From the NCBI RefSeq assembly GCF_003053745.1, contig NZ_QAYE01000005.1, positions 186,001 through 250,000 of the forward strand: a stretch of 64,000 bases of DNA, written 5' to 3'. This document shows, in pieces, positions 20,019 through 28,991 of this stretch; within the stretch, counting starts at the first letter, position 1, and each line of letters opens with the position of its first letter. This DNA is from Sphingomonas faeni. GTDB lineage: Bacteria; Pseudomonadota; Alphaproteobacteria; Sphingomonadales; Sphingomonadaceae. Position numbers and translations under genes: made by a program. The notes under the pieces were generated by a model that had not been told where the DNA came from, made no database searches, and saw only the letters and a program-made list of their open reading frames with translations.

Positions 20019-23000
20019 TCAGAACCGGGCGCGGACGCCCAGGCGGTAGAAGCGGCCGAGCGTGTCGTATAGCGCCGGGTTCACGTCGAGGCCGGTGTTG
20101 GTCTGCGGTGCGGGCTCTGGATCGTGATCGAACAGATTGTCGACCTTGAAGAACATGCTGACCTGCTTGGTCAGGTTCACCGAACCGCCGAGGTCGATGT
20201 AGAAGGCGCCCTTCATCGTATTGTAGTCGATGGTCGGGTGGTTGGCGGTCGAGACCGGGCAAGCGCTGGTGCAGACGACATATTGATTGCCGAACACGCC
20301 GTCCGAGAACCAGCGCTCCTGCAGGTTGACGCTGAAGACGTCGTTGTCGTAGCTCTGCGTCGCCAGCCATTTCCAGTCCGGCGTCGCGCCGTTGTTGGCT
20401 CCGGCCTGGTCGACGACGTCAACGCCGGCGATTCCTGCGTCGACGAGGAACTCCTTCACATGCGTGCCGAGCACGCGGAGCGTGAAGTTGCCGGGAATGC
20501 CGAGCGGCTTCTTCCATTGATAGCTCGCCTCGATGTCGAACCCGCTGGTCTTCCACGATGCCAGATTGAACGGCTGGACGTTGATGAAATTGCCGCCCTG
20601 GGTCGGGCTGTTCAGTACGAAGCCACCGCAGAATGCCTGATTGCCCTCGAAGCAGAAGCGGACGATCTGGTCGGGCGACAGTGTCGAGACGACGCCGTCG
20701 AGCTTGATCTTGTAGTAATCGAACGACAGGCCGAGACCCGGCGCCCATGACGGGTGCGACAGGACGATACCAACCTCGGTATTGCGCGCGATTTCCGGCT
20801 TGAGAGCAGGGTTGCCGACGGTGTTCTGGAACGCCTGCACCCCGCTACCGGAGAAGGGATTGGTAAAGTTCGGCAACGTGGTGACGGTCGGTGCAGCGAA
20901 CAGTTCGGACAGGTTCGGCGCGCGGACGTCGCGCGACGTGACGGCGCGCAGCCGGATGCCGTCGAGCGGCGTATCCCAAGTGCCGCCGGCCTTCCACGCC
21001 CAGACCGTGCCCGACGTTGAGTAGTGCGTCACGCGACCGGCGCCGTTGAGGTTGGCACGACCGATGGCTTCGCTGTTGAACAAGGGCAGGTTGAGTTCGA
21101 GGAACCCCTCATACACCTCGTACTTGCCGCGGCCGTTCTTGTAGTTGCCGGCTGCCCAGTTACTGCCCAGCGCGGAATTCAACAGCGGATCGGCGGGATA
21201 GGCGGTGCTGTTCGGGCTGAGTGCGGTTACGCCCGCACCATAGGGATCGCCGTGGACGCGGTAGAATTCGCGACGATACTCGCCACCGAAGGCAACCGCC
21301 AACGGCCCGGCCCACAGGTTGAGCGGCTCGCCGGAAAAGTTGAGGCTGGCGACGTCCTGCGTCAGCTTGGTGCGCTGGAGCGGGCCGTTGGCAGGCGTGA
21401 CATAGGCGAGCGCCGATGCCGACGGCACCGCACCGCCGAAGATGTTGATAGGCTGGCATCCGGCGGCGCGCGCGGCCGGATCGGCGCAGACAATCGCGCC
21501 GTTCAGCGTGATCGCGTTGGTTGCCGCGACATAGCGGGGCTGCAACACGGTATTGTCGACGTCGATCGCCGCCTTTGTGATGCCGTGCTCGTAATAGGCA
21601 TCGTAGGTCCACGGCGTGCTGCCGATCTCGAATTTGCCCTTCAGCCCGCCGACGAAACGGTATTGGCGCCGGTCCGTCTGGACCAGCGGATCGGGGAAGT
21701 TGCCGTTGCTGGTACCGAAGTTGAACTGCGTGATCCCTGGAGTCCCGGTAGCGGGATTTATCGCCGTCGCACAACGATCCCGCACCAGCTGCGGCAGGAA
21801 GGGGTTAGCGCACTGCACGGTCAGGTTAGGGCGGTTGTACCCCGGGCTCGGCTGGTTGCTGGTTTTCACCTGCGCGACGTTGACGGTGACATAGGCCTCG
21901 TTGTTGTCGGCAAAGTCGAAGCCGATCCGCCCGAAGCCGTTGAGCCGTTCCAGCGAAGATTTGAGCGATGCGCCCGAGCCCGGCGCGCCCGACAGGTCGC
22001 CGCCGACGCAGAAGCTGTTGGCGGGGAAGCAGTTGGTGACGCCGCCGGTGCCGGTCGGACGACCGTTCGAGCCATAGTTGAAATTATACGGCGCGCCGTT
22101 CTGGTCGAACGCGATGCCCTGCAACGGGCCGTTGTTGATCAGGCCGAAGCGCGCATATTGATAGGGCTGGGCATAGTCGCGGTAGTTGAACTGCGGCAGG
22201 CCGTTGTTGGTCTGACCGGTATTGACGAGCGTGGTGGCGCGGTACCAGTCGCGACCCTTGGCGAGGTCGGTGCCGAAATCGCCCGGGCCGACGCCGTCTT
22301 CGTCGTCATATTCGCCGCTGACGATCAGGTGGAGCTTATCGCCGAACAGTGAGGTGCCGAACGCGGCCTGAAACAGGCCCTGCTTGTCGTCGCCGTAATT
22401 GGTGATGCCGCCCTGCACGTTCGCCTTGAAGCCCTTGAAGCGCGTGTCGGTGATGAAGTTGACCACGCCGCCCACTGCGTCCGAGCCGTAGGAGGCGGAT
22501 GCGCCACCGGTGACCACGTCGACGCGCTTTACGAGCAACTGCGGGAACATGCTGATGTCGGGCACGCCCGACACGTTTGCCCCGACGACGCGTTGGCCAT
22601 CGAGCAGGGTCAGCGTACGGATCGGGCCGAGGCCGCGCAGTGAGAAGGAGCTGAGCCCCTGCGTGCCGCTGGACGTGCTGAACGTACCGGTGGAGGCGCC
22701 GGTCGAGCCTTGCAGCGACGGCAACTGCGCGACCGCGTTGAAGATGTTGGGCTGGGCGTTCTTGAGGATCTGGTCCTCGCCGATCACGGTCGTCGGCGTC
22801 GGTGCGTTGTACCCGCTCGAGACGATGCGCGACCCCGTGACGACGATGTCCTTGTCCGGCGCGGCCTGCTCTTCTGCAGCGGTCTGCGGGGTCAGCGTCT
22901 GGGGCGGCGCTGCCGGATCGGCCGATTGAGTCGAAGCGGGCAGGTCGGACGGCGGGGCAATTGTCTGGGCTGCGGCAGGGGCGCAGAGCAACGCGGTGGC

Positions 23001-23072
23001 CAGCACGATCATGCTGGTTGCGTTAACATTGAAAGATCCGACTGAGCGTCGACCGCGCGTAACCTTGTTCAT
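20019..23072 (-). CDS. TonB-dependent receptor, probable oligosaccharide importer
   Basis: A 1017-residue outer-membrane receptor. It has a signal peptide ending near CAPAAAQT, a plug domain starting at DIVVTGSRI with the blocks PTTVIGEDQ, NIFNAVAQLPS and FSLRGLGPIRTLTLLDGQRV, and a long beta-barrel ending in the aromatic residue of YRLGVRARF. This large type is common in sphingomonads for plant glycan uptake. Its place beside the uronate operon and the GntR regulator suggests import of aldouronic acids or similar oligosaccharides. The start is ATG at 23072, with AAGGGG about ten bases upstream; an extra seven codons upstream are in frame but less likely. Confidence 0.93.
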   Translation of the reverse strand: MNKVTRGRRSVGSFNVNATSMIVLATALLCAPAAAQTIAPPSDLPASTQSADPAAPPQTLTPQTAAEEQAAPDKDIVVTGSRIVSSGYNAPTPTTVIGEDQILKNAQPNIFNAVAQLPSLQGSTGASTGTFSTSSGTQGLSSFSLRGLGPIRTLTLLDGQRVVGANVSGVPDISMFPQLLVKRVDVVTGGASASYGSDAVGGVVNFITDTRFKGFKANVQGGITNYGDDKQGLFQAAFGTSLFGDKLHLIVSGEYDDEDGVGPGDFGTDLAKGRDWYRATTLVNTGQTNNGLPQFNYRDYAQPYQYARFGLINNGPLQGIAFDQNGAPYNFNYGSNGRPTGTGGVTNCFPANSFCVGGDLSGAPGSGASLKSSLERLNGFGRIGFDFADNNEAYVTVNVAQVKTSNQPSPGYNRPNLTVQCANPFLPQLVRDRCATAINPATGTPGITQFNFGTSNGNFPDPLVQTDRRQYRFVGGLKGKFEIGSTPWTYDAYYEHGITKAAIDVDNTVLQPRYVAATNAITLNGAIVCADPAARAAGCQPINIFGGAVPSASALAYVTPANGPLQRTKLTQDVASLNFSGEPLNLWAGPLAVAFGGEYRREFYRVHGDPYGAGVTALSPNSTAYPADPLLNSALGSNWAAGNYKNGRGKYEVYEGFLELNLPLFNSEAIGRANLNGAGRVTHYSTSGTVWAWKAGGTWDTPLDGIRLRAVTSRDVRAPNLSELFAAPTVTTLPNFTNPFSGSGVQAFQNTVGNPALKPEIARNTEVGIVLSHPSWAPGLGLSFDYYKIKLDGVVSTLSPDQIVRFCFEGNQAFCGGFVLNSPTQGGNFINVQPFNLASWKTSGFDIEASYQWKKPLGIPGNFTLRVLGTHVKEFLVDAGIAGVDVVDQAGANNGATPDWKWLATQSYDNDVFSVNLQERWFSDGVFGNQYVVCTSACPVSTANHPTIDYNTMKGAFYIDLGGSVNLTKQVSMFFKVDNLFDHDPEPAPQTNTGLDVNPALYDTLGRFYRLGVRARF

Positions 23073-23171
23073 CCGTCCATCCCCTTGTCGCACGTGGCGC
23101 GTGCCGTGGTCCGGCTTGGCGACGTGTCATTCTTGTCGTTCTCTACGATATACTGGGCGCGGTATCATCTA

Positions 23172-23183
23172 CGACCATGGTCG
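23172..23183. promoter_or_regulatory. 12-bp perfect palindrome upstream of the TonB receptor
   Basis: CGACCATGGTCG is a perfect palindrome 100 bp upstream of the receptor start and just past the gntR-type gene stop. It is a candidate operator for the adjacent FadR-type regulator. The evidence is symmetry and position only. Confidence 0.3.
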
Positions 23184-23215
23184 CAGGTGCGGCGCGTGAG
23201 CCGAAGCCTGACACG

Positions 23216-23947
23216 TCAGGGCATCAGGCGCTTGCGGCCTTGCGAGAGATGCCAGCGCATCGCCAGCGCCGCGCCGTCCGCATCCTGCGCACGGATGGCT
23301 TCGACGATCGCGTCGTGCTCGTCCATCATCGCCTTGATCACTTCCGGCGCGCGCGACCGCGAGATGTCGACACCGGCGCGCAGGATCCGCATCACCGCGT
23401 CCTGGAGGTGATCGAAGACGGGCAGGAACGCAGCGTTGGCAGTCGCCTCGGCAATTGCGCGGTGCAGCACCCAGTCCTCGTCATGCGCCGGCGCATTCGA
23501 CAGCAACGCGGTCCGCAACGCCTCCAACGCGTGTTCGATCGCGTCCATCTGGTGGTGCGACCGGCGTTGTGCCGCGAGCCGCGCCGCCTCCGCCTCCAGT
23601 ACGAAGCGGACTTCGTAGGTGCCGAGCGTCGCCGCGATGTCGGCCATCGGCATGTGCGACCCGAGCCGCTCCGACGGGCGCCGCTTGACGTAGGATCCCG
23701 CGCCGCGCCGTGCCTGCGTGATGCCGTCGGACGCGAGCCTCGCCAGCGCCTCGCGGACGATCGTGCGGGACATGCCGAACATCGTGGCGAGCTTGTCCTC
23801 GGCCGGAAGCCGATCGCCGACCGCGAGCTGCTCATCGAGGATGATCTGGACGATCGCGGTATAGGCGCGGTCCGCCAGCCTTACGCCGTTCGCGGCGGGC
23901 TTGTCCGGAACGATCGGCGGCGGGGTGCCCGGGGTCTCAGACGACAT
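23216..23947 (-). CDS. GntR family regulator, FadR subfamily (FCD domain)
   Basis: A 243-residue transcription factor. The N-terminal winged helix spans about residues 18-88 (AYTAIVQIILDEQL, LPAEDKLATMFGMSRTIVREALARLASDG). The C-terminal all-helical FCD ligand domain (about 105-225) carries the metal-site pattern, including DWVLHRAIAEAT and HDAIVEAI. Relatives such as UxuR, ExuR and GntR-type aldonate regulators respond to hexuronates or gluconates, so it is the likely local regulator of the uronate genes. The chosen ATG at 23947 overlaps the end of the permease gene by 11 bases; a longer ORF upstream is a frame shadow of that gene. Confidence 0.92.
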   Translation of the reverse strand: MSSETPGTPPPIVPDKPAANGVRLADRAYTAIVQIILDEQLAVGDRLPAEDKLATMFGMSRTIVREALARLASDGITQARRGAGSYVKRRPSERLGSHMPMADIAATLGTYEVRFVLEAEAARLAAQRRSHHQMDAIEHALEALRTALLSNAPAHDEDWVLHRAIAEATANAAFLPVFDHLQDAVMRILRAGVDISRSRAPEVIKAMMDEHDAIVEAIRAQDADGAALAMRWHLSQGRKRLMP

Positions 23948-25268
23948 GGCTGAGCGCCAGGACGAAGGCGAGGCCGACCACCGAGATCGACGTTTCCAGC
24001 AACGACCAGGTGCGGAACGTGTCCGCAGTGCTGGTGCCGACATAGCTTTTGACGAGCCAGAAGCCGGGATCGTTGACGTGGCTGAAGAATACCGATCCGG
24101 CTCCGATCGCGAGCACGACGAGTTCGGGCGACACGCCGGAACTTGCGACGACGCCCGGCATGATCCCAACCGCGGTGATCGTCGCCACCGTCGCCGAGCC
24201 GGCCGCGAGGCGTATGCCGACCGCGACCAGCCAGCCGAGCAACAGCGGCGAGATCGAATACATCAATACGGTGCGCGCGAGCAGGTCGGACAGGCCTGCG
24301 GTCACCAGCACCTGCTTCAACGCGCCGCCCGCGCCGATCGCGAGCAGGATCGCCCCCGCGGCGCCCATCGTCTCGTGCCACACCGCGTTCTGGATGGCAG
24401 CCTCGCGCAGGCGGCGGCCGAACAGCAGCGGGAGTGCGATCAGGTTGGTCAGCAGCAGCGCGACGACCGGGTTGCTCGCGGCGACCAGCCATGCGGTTCC
24501 TTTCATGCCCGGAATCATCTGGCCCAGCTCGCCGGTCGCGATCATCAGCACCGGCAGGAGCACGATCAGCAGCGACCACAGCCGCGGCGGCGGGGCGATG
24601 CCGAGCCCCGGATCATGCAGCACCGGCGCTTCCAGCCGCACGCCGCCCGTGGTGAACTTCGCTAGCAGCGGGCCGGAGATGATCGCCGTCGGGATGGCGA
24701 TCGCGATGCCGTACAACATGGTCTTGCCGAGGTTGGCACCCAGTGCCTCGACCGCGAGCAGTGGGCCGGGATGCGGAGGCACGAGCGCATGGACCACGCC
24801 GAGCCCTGCCAGCGCCGGCATGATTAGCCTCAACTTGGCGGCATCGCGTTCTGCGCCGTCCTTGCCGGTCATTTCCTCGGCGGCCGCGACGACGATCGGC
24901 AGTAGCAGGACGAGGCCGGTCTCGAAGAACAGCGGCAGGCCGACGATAATCGCGATACCGAGCGTCGCCCAAGGTGCGGCCTGCTTGCCGGTCAACTGCA
25001 ACGCGCCTTTGGCAAGCGACGCCGCGGCTCCCGACAGATGCAGCATCGCGCCGAGCGACAGGCCGAGCGCGACGACGAGCCCGGTGCCGCCGATGATGTC
25101 GCCGACGCCTTTCTGCACCGCCTTGGCGACGTCGGGGAGGGGGAGTCCAGCGAGCAGGCCGACGGTGAACGCGCCGCATAACAGGCCGATAAAGGGGTGG
25201 AGTCGACCGCGAACGATCATCAGGACGGCGAGGAATATCCCCGCGAGTGCAGCGATCACGAGTCGCAT
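23937..25268 (-). CDS. gntP: GntP family permease (gluconate/hexonate:H+ symporter)
   Basis: A polytopic inner-membrane protein of about 443 residues from the GntP family, which imports gluconate, fructuronate, idonate and related sugar acids. Typical stretches are RGRLHPFIGLLCGAFTVGLLAGLPL at the start (helix 2), GLPLFFETGLVLLLPIV, ALVPPHPGPLLAVEALGANLG and FSHVNDPGFWLVKSYVG near the end. ATG at 25268 gives the family's usual first helix; ATG at 25283 is possible. It forms a two-gene minus-strand unit with the FadR-type regulator. A uronate or aldonate substrate fits the locus. Confidence 0.93.
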   Translation of the reverse strand: MRLVIAALAGIFLAVLMIVRGRLHPFIGLLCGAFTVGLLAGLPLPDVAKAVQKGVGDIIGGTGLVVALGLSLGAMLHLSGAAASLAKGALQLTGKQAAPWATLGIAIIVGLPLFFETGLVLLLPIVVAAAEEMTGKDGAERDAAKLRLIMPALAGLGVVHALVPPHPGPLLAVEALGANLGKTMLYGIAIAIPTAIISGPLLAKFTTGGVRLEAPVLHDPGLGIAPPPRLWSLLIVLLPVLMIATGELGQMIPGMKGTAWLVAASNPVVALLLTNLIALPLLFGRRLREAAIQNAVWHETMGAAGAILLAIGAGGALKQVLVTAGLSDLLARTVLMYSISPLLLGWLVAVGIRLAAGSATVATITAVGIMPGVVASSGVSPELVVLAIGAGSVFFSHVNDPGFWLVKSYVGTSTADTFRTWSLLETSISVVGLAFVLALSHVV

Positions 25269-25368
25269 GTCGGGGCTGATCATCGGCGTACAGATCGCAG
25301 TCGCGCGCGATCGTCCAGTGCTCGTGACATCACGCCCCTCCCGTTGATCGACGGCGCCTTCGCCTGCC

Positions 25369-25391
25369 GATATGATGGCATATCTGTACGA
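25369..25391. promoter_or_regulatory. Candidate operator upstream of gntP
   Basis: GATATG-ATGG-CATATC (25369-25384) is a perfect inverted repeat, immediately followed by CTGT-ACG-ACAG (overlapping at 25384), a second small palindrome. The pair lies about 100 bp before the gntP start and about 170 bp before the divergent LuxR-type gene. Binding by the FadR-type regulator is an inference from position. Confidence 0.4.
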
Positions 25392-25558
25392 CAGGTCTTT
25401 TCGATCTGACAACAAAAAAGGCTTGATTGCGTCCGATCGCACGGCCCATAGTCAAAACCTGTCCAACCGAATCCGCGTAACGGATCACTGGATCAACAGC
25501 GACAGCCACCGCGTCTCGGCCCTAGGTCGCTGCGATTTCGGCCGGCGCACAGGGAGGG

Positions 25559-25822
25559 ATGACCATGGAACGGCCTGGATACCATACGCACCAACCTTCG
25601 GTTGCGATCGCTGCTGCCTCTTGCGCCGCGTCGCCGCGGCTGACCCCAACGCAGATCAGGGTCCTTCGCGGCGTCCATTCGGGCCTGCTCAACAAGCAGA
25701 TCGCGTTCGATCTCGGCATCGCCGAGGCTACCGTGAAGGTCCACATGACCGCCCTGATGCGCAAGCTGAACGTCCGCAACCGGACGCAGGCTGCGATCGT
25801 CGCGCAGACGCTGGCGATCTGA
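25559..25822 (+). CDS. Orphan LuxR-type helix-turn-helix protein
   Basis: An 87-residue protein consisting almost only of a LuxR/FixJ DNA-binding domain: SPRLTPTQIRVLRGVHSGLLNKQIAFDLGIAEATVKVHMTALMRKL is the classic four-helix pattern at residues 25-70. There is no receiver or ligand domain, and the upstream DNA shows no remnant of one. The ATG at 25559 is preceded by AGGGAGG, so translation from here is credible. It may act as a constitutive or protein-partner-controlled regulator of the flanking genes. The target is unknown. Confidence 0.8.
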   Translation: MTMERPGYHTHQPSVAIAAASCAASPRLTPTQIRVLRGVHSGLLNKQIAFDLGIAEATVKVHMTALMRKLNVRNRTQAAIVAQTLAI

Positions 25823-25944
25823 CACTTGCCTTCGATTCCCCTCTGGCGGGGGAGGATCGGAGGGCCCCGGATACGACCTTCGTCGCAGATGAAGCGGACC
25901 TCCACGAACGGTAGGACTGCTGTCCTGATAACGGGAGACGGACG

Positions 25945-28900
25945 ATGGTTGCGAAATGGCTGCTCTGCGGAACGGCGCTTCTTGTCGCCAGCCCGGCCCT
26001 CGCAAAGACCACGGCCGCAAAGACCGTGGCGCCGACCCGGTCGGTCTCGGTCTATCTCAGCCAGCCCAACGATCCGCGGGCGATAACCGTCAAGGGCGTC
26101 GGCGACGGCCGCGCGGACGATAGCGCGGCGATCCAACAGGCGATCGATGCGGCGGCGGCTGGTGGTCATGGCGGCGTCGTGTTCCTGCCGTCGGGACGTT
26201 ACCGGATCACACGCACGATCTTCATCCGGTCCGCCGTCCGCGTCTTCGGCGTAGGCGCGACTCGCCCCGAGATCGTCCTCGCCGACAACAGTGCCGGTTT
26301 CGGATCCGGCGTGGCGGCGATGGTCAGCTTCACCGGCGAGGACCAGTACCGCGTCGGCAAGGCACCCGTACCGCCGCGCACCAGCGTGCCGTTCGATCCG
26401 GCGATCTTCGACGCAACCTCGAGCACCTTCTATTCCACGCTGTCCAACGTCGATTTCCGGATCGGCGACGGCAATGCGGGTGCGGTCGCGGTGCGCTTCC
26501 GCGTCGCGCAACACGGCTATCTGCGACACATCGACTTTCACATCGGCTCGGGTCTTGCCGGCGTCTATCAGGCGGGCAACGAGTTCGAGAATCTGCGCTT
26601 CTTCGGCGGTCGCTACGGCATCATGTCGGAGAAGACCTCGCCGGCGTGGCAGTTCACGCTGCTCGATTCAAAGTTCCAGGGTCAGCGCGACGCGGCGATC
26701 CGCGAGCATGAGGTCGACCTGACCCTCGTCAACGTCGCGATCCGCGATACGCCGGTCGGGATCGAGATCGACCGCGGCTATTCGGACTCGTTCTGGGGCA
26801 AGGACGTCCGGTTCGAGAACGTATCGCAGGCGGGCATCGTCGTTTCCGCCGAGAACAGCGTCTTCACGCAGATCGGCTTCGACAATGCGGTCGCGAGCAA
26901 CACGCCGACCTTTGCGCGCTTCCGTGATAGCGGAAAGACCGTCGCGGCGGCGGGGCCGACCTACCGGGTCGCCGACTTTTCCTACGGTCTGAAGCTGGCG
27001 GGCCTCGGTACGATCGGCGAATATGCGACCGACGTCTCGATCGCGCCGCTGTCTCGACTGCCCGCTCGACGCGCGCCTGCGATCCGGGCCATGCCTGCGG
27101 TGCGCGAATGGGCGAACGTGCATGATTTGGGCGTCAAAGGTGACGATACCACCGACGATACCGCAGCCTTGCAGCGCGCGATCGACACCCACCGCGTGCT
27201 ATATCTCCCGGTCGGTCGGTACCGCGTCACCGACACGCTGAAGCTGCGCCCCGACAGCGTGCTGATCTCGCTGCACCCGAGCCTCACGCACCTCTATCTC
27301 CCCGACGAGACGCCGGCCTATATGGGCGTCGGTGGCCCGAAGGCTCTGCTGGAGAGCGCGAAGGGCGGCAACGCGATCGTCTCCGGCCTCGGGCTCTGGA
27401 CCGGCGGCGTGAACCCGCGCGCGACGGCGTTGCTCTGGAAGGCGGGCGAGGCGTCGATGATCAATGACGTCAAGATCCAGGGCGGCGGCGGCACCGTGCT
27501 GACCAAGGGCAGCCCGATCGGATTCGGCGATCCGCGCGCGCGTTTCGACGGTCAGCACCCGAGCATCTGGGTGACCGACGGCGGCGGCGGCACGTTCGCG
27601 GCGATCTGGTCGCCGAACACGCTGGCCTCGGCGAGCTTCCACGTCTCGAACACCAAGACCCCCGGCCACGTCTACGAACTTTCCGCCGAACATCATTATC
27701 GCGCCGAGATCGTGCTCGACAACGTCGAGAACTGGGAATTCCTCGCACCGCAGACCGAGCAGGAGGTGCGCGACGGCGTCGATGCGATTTCCACCGAAAT
27801 CCGCAATTCGCGCAACATCCTGTTCGCCAATTATCACAGCTACCGCGTCACGCGGTCGATCAAGCCAATGGACGCCGCGGTAAAGCTCTACAACTCGGGC
27901 GATATCCGTTTCCGCAATGTCCATGTGAACGCCGAAAGCGGGTTTGCGAGCTGCGATGCGAAGGGCTGCGGCACGTATCTGCGCGCGAGCAAGTTCCCGT
28001 TCGAGAACGCGATCAAGGACATGACGCGCGGGCAGGAAGTGCGCGAACTCGAATTCGCCAAGCTCGACGTGCCGGCTGCACCTGCGACGGCAGTGCGAAC
28101 ACCGATACCGGCGACGCCCGGCGTCGAGAAACTCGCGGACGATTTCTATTCGATCGCCGGCGGTGCGGTCGATGCGCAGGGCAAGCTGTACTTCATCGAT
28201 CGTCGCTTCCAGCGGATCCATGGCTGGTCGAAGACCGAAGGCCTGTCGATCGTCGCGGAAGCGCCGCTCGACGCGGTGAACCTCGCGGTCGACAAGTCCG
28301 GCGATCTGCTGGTGCTGTCATCGGCCGGGCGAGACGGGACTGTCTACAGCATCGATCCGACCAAGCCCTCCGACGTCAAGGTGATCGCACCGACCCCAGC
28401 CAAGGCGCGACGCGGGGCGGCGACCGTGCTGCCCGTCAACGTCTGGGCGAATGGCGAGTTCGCCGACCGGATCGATCCTACGACGTACCAATATCCACCG
28501 CTCGCCGATTTCTTCACCGGCAAGATGGGCGAGGCGAAGGCGCGGGAATATGTCTCGCCAGATGGGTCGCTGGTACTGCCGGCGTTCCGCGTGTGGAATC
28601 AGGGGCCGGACGATCATCAGGGTTGGCGCTGGTCCGATACGCTCGACTCCTATGGGTTCGTCACGGCGCCCCCCGGCGAGCGGGTAGTGCTGACCAACGG
28701 ATCGGAGAACCGCACGTATAGCGGTCTGGTCGGCGACAATGGCCGGGTGACGGACCTCAAGGTCGTCGCACCGCGCGGCGGCGAGAGCGCAACGCGCGAC
28801 GCGGCCGGCAACCTGTACGTCGCCAATGGACAGGTGTTCGTCTACCGGCCGGACGGCACGCTGTTACGCCGTATCGACGTACCGGAACGTCCGCTGCAAC

Positions 28901-28974
28901 TCGTCATCGGTGGCGCCGATCGTCGTACGCTGTTCATCCTGGCGCACCACGCACTCTACTCTATCGGACTGTAA
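25945..28974 (+). CDS. Secreted tandem beta-helix (pectate-lyase-3/GH55-like) protein with C-terminal propeller
   Basis: A 1009-residue exported protein with a signal peptide (cleavage near SPALAK, residue 20). Two right-handed beta-helix modules follow, each opening with the pectate-lyase-3 signature: VKGVGDGRADDSAAIQQAID near residue 52 and LGVKGDDTTDDTAALQRAID near 394. Tandem modules of this kind occur in GH55 glucanases and related enzymes. From about residue 710 to the end the repeats (FYSIAGGAVDAQGKLYFIDR, VNLAVDKSGDLLVL, RDAAGNLYVANGQVFVY) look like an NHL/SMP-30-type beta-propeller. The gene stands alone on the plus strand. A polysaccharide-degrading or binding role is inferred; the exact family and substrate are uncertain. 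Confidence 0.8.
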   Translation: MVAKWLLCGTALLVASPALAKTTAAKTVAPTRSVSVYLSQPNDPRAITVKGVGDGRADDSAAIQQAIDAAAAGGHGGVVFLPSGRYRITRTIFIRSAVRVFGVGATRPEIVLADNSAGFGSGVAAMVSFTGEDQYRVGKAPVPPRTSVPFDPAIFDATSSTFYSTLSNVDFRIGDGNAGAVAVRFRVAQHGYLRHIDFHIGSGLAGVYQAGNEFENLRFFGGRYGIMSEKTSPAWQFTLLDSKFQGQRDAAIREHEVDLTLVNVAIRDTPVGIEIDRGYSDSFWGKDVRFENVSQAGIVVSAENSVFTQIGFDNAVASNTPTFARFRDSGKTVAAAGPTYRVADFSYGLKLAGLGTIGEYATDVSIAPLSRLPARRAPAIRAMPAVREWANVHDLGVKGDDTTDDTAALQRAIDTHRVLYLPVGRYRVTDTLKLRPDSVLISLHPSLTHLYLPDETPAYMGVGGPKALLESAKGGNAIVSGLGLWTGGVNPRATALLWKAGEASMINDVKIQGGGGTVLTKGSPIGFGDPRARFDGQHPSIWVTDGGGGTFAAIWSPNTLASASFHVSNTKTPGHVYELSAEHHYRAEIVLDNVENWEFLAPQTEQEVRDGVDAISTEIRNSRNILFANYHSYRVTRSIKPMDAAVKLYNSGDIRFRNVHVNAESGFASCDAKGCGTYLRASKFPFENAIKDMTRGQEVRELEFAKLDVPAAPATAVRTPIPATPGVEKLADDFYSIAGGAVDAQGKLYFIDRRFQRIHGWSKTEGLSIVAEAPLDAVNLAVDKSGDLLVLSSAGRDGTVYSIDPTKPSDVKVIAPTPAKARRGAATVLPVNVWANGEFADRIDPTTYQYPPLADFFTGKMGEAKAREYVSPDGSLVLPAFRVWNQGPDDHQGWRWSDTLDSYGFVTAPPGERVVLTNGSENRTYSGLVGDNGRVTDLKVVAPRGGESATRDAAGNLYVANGQVFVYRPDGTLLRRIDVPERPLQLVIGGADRRTLFILAHHALYSIGL

Positions 28975-28991
28975 GCGCGCCGGGCGGTCGG

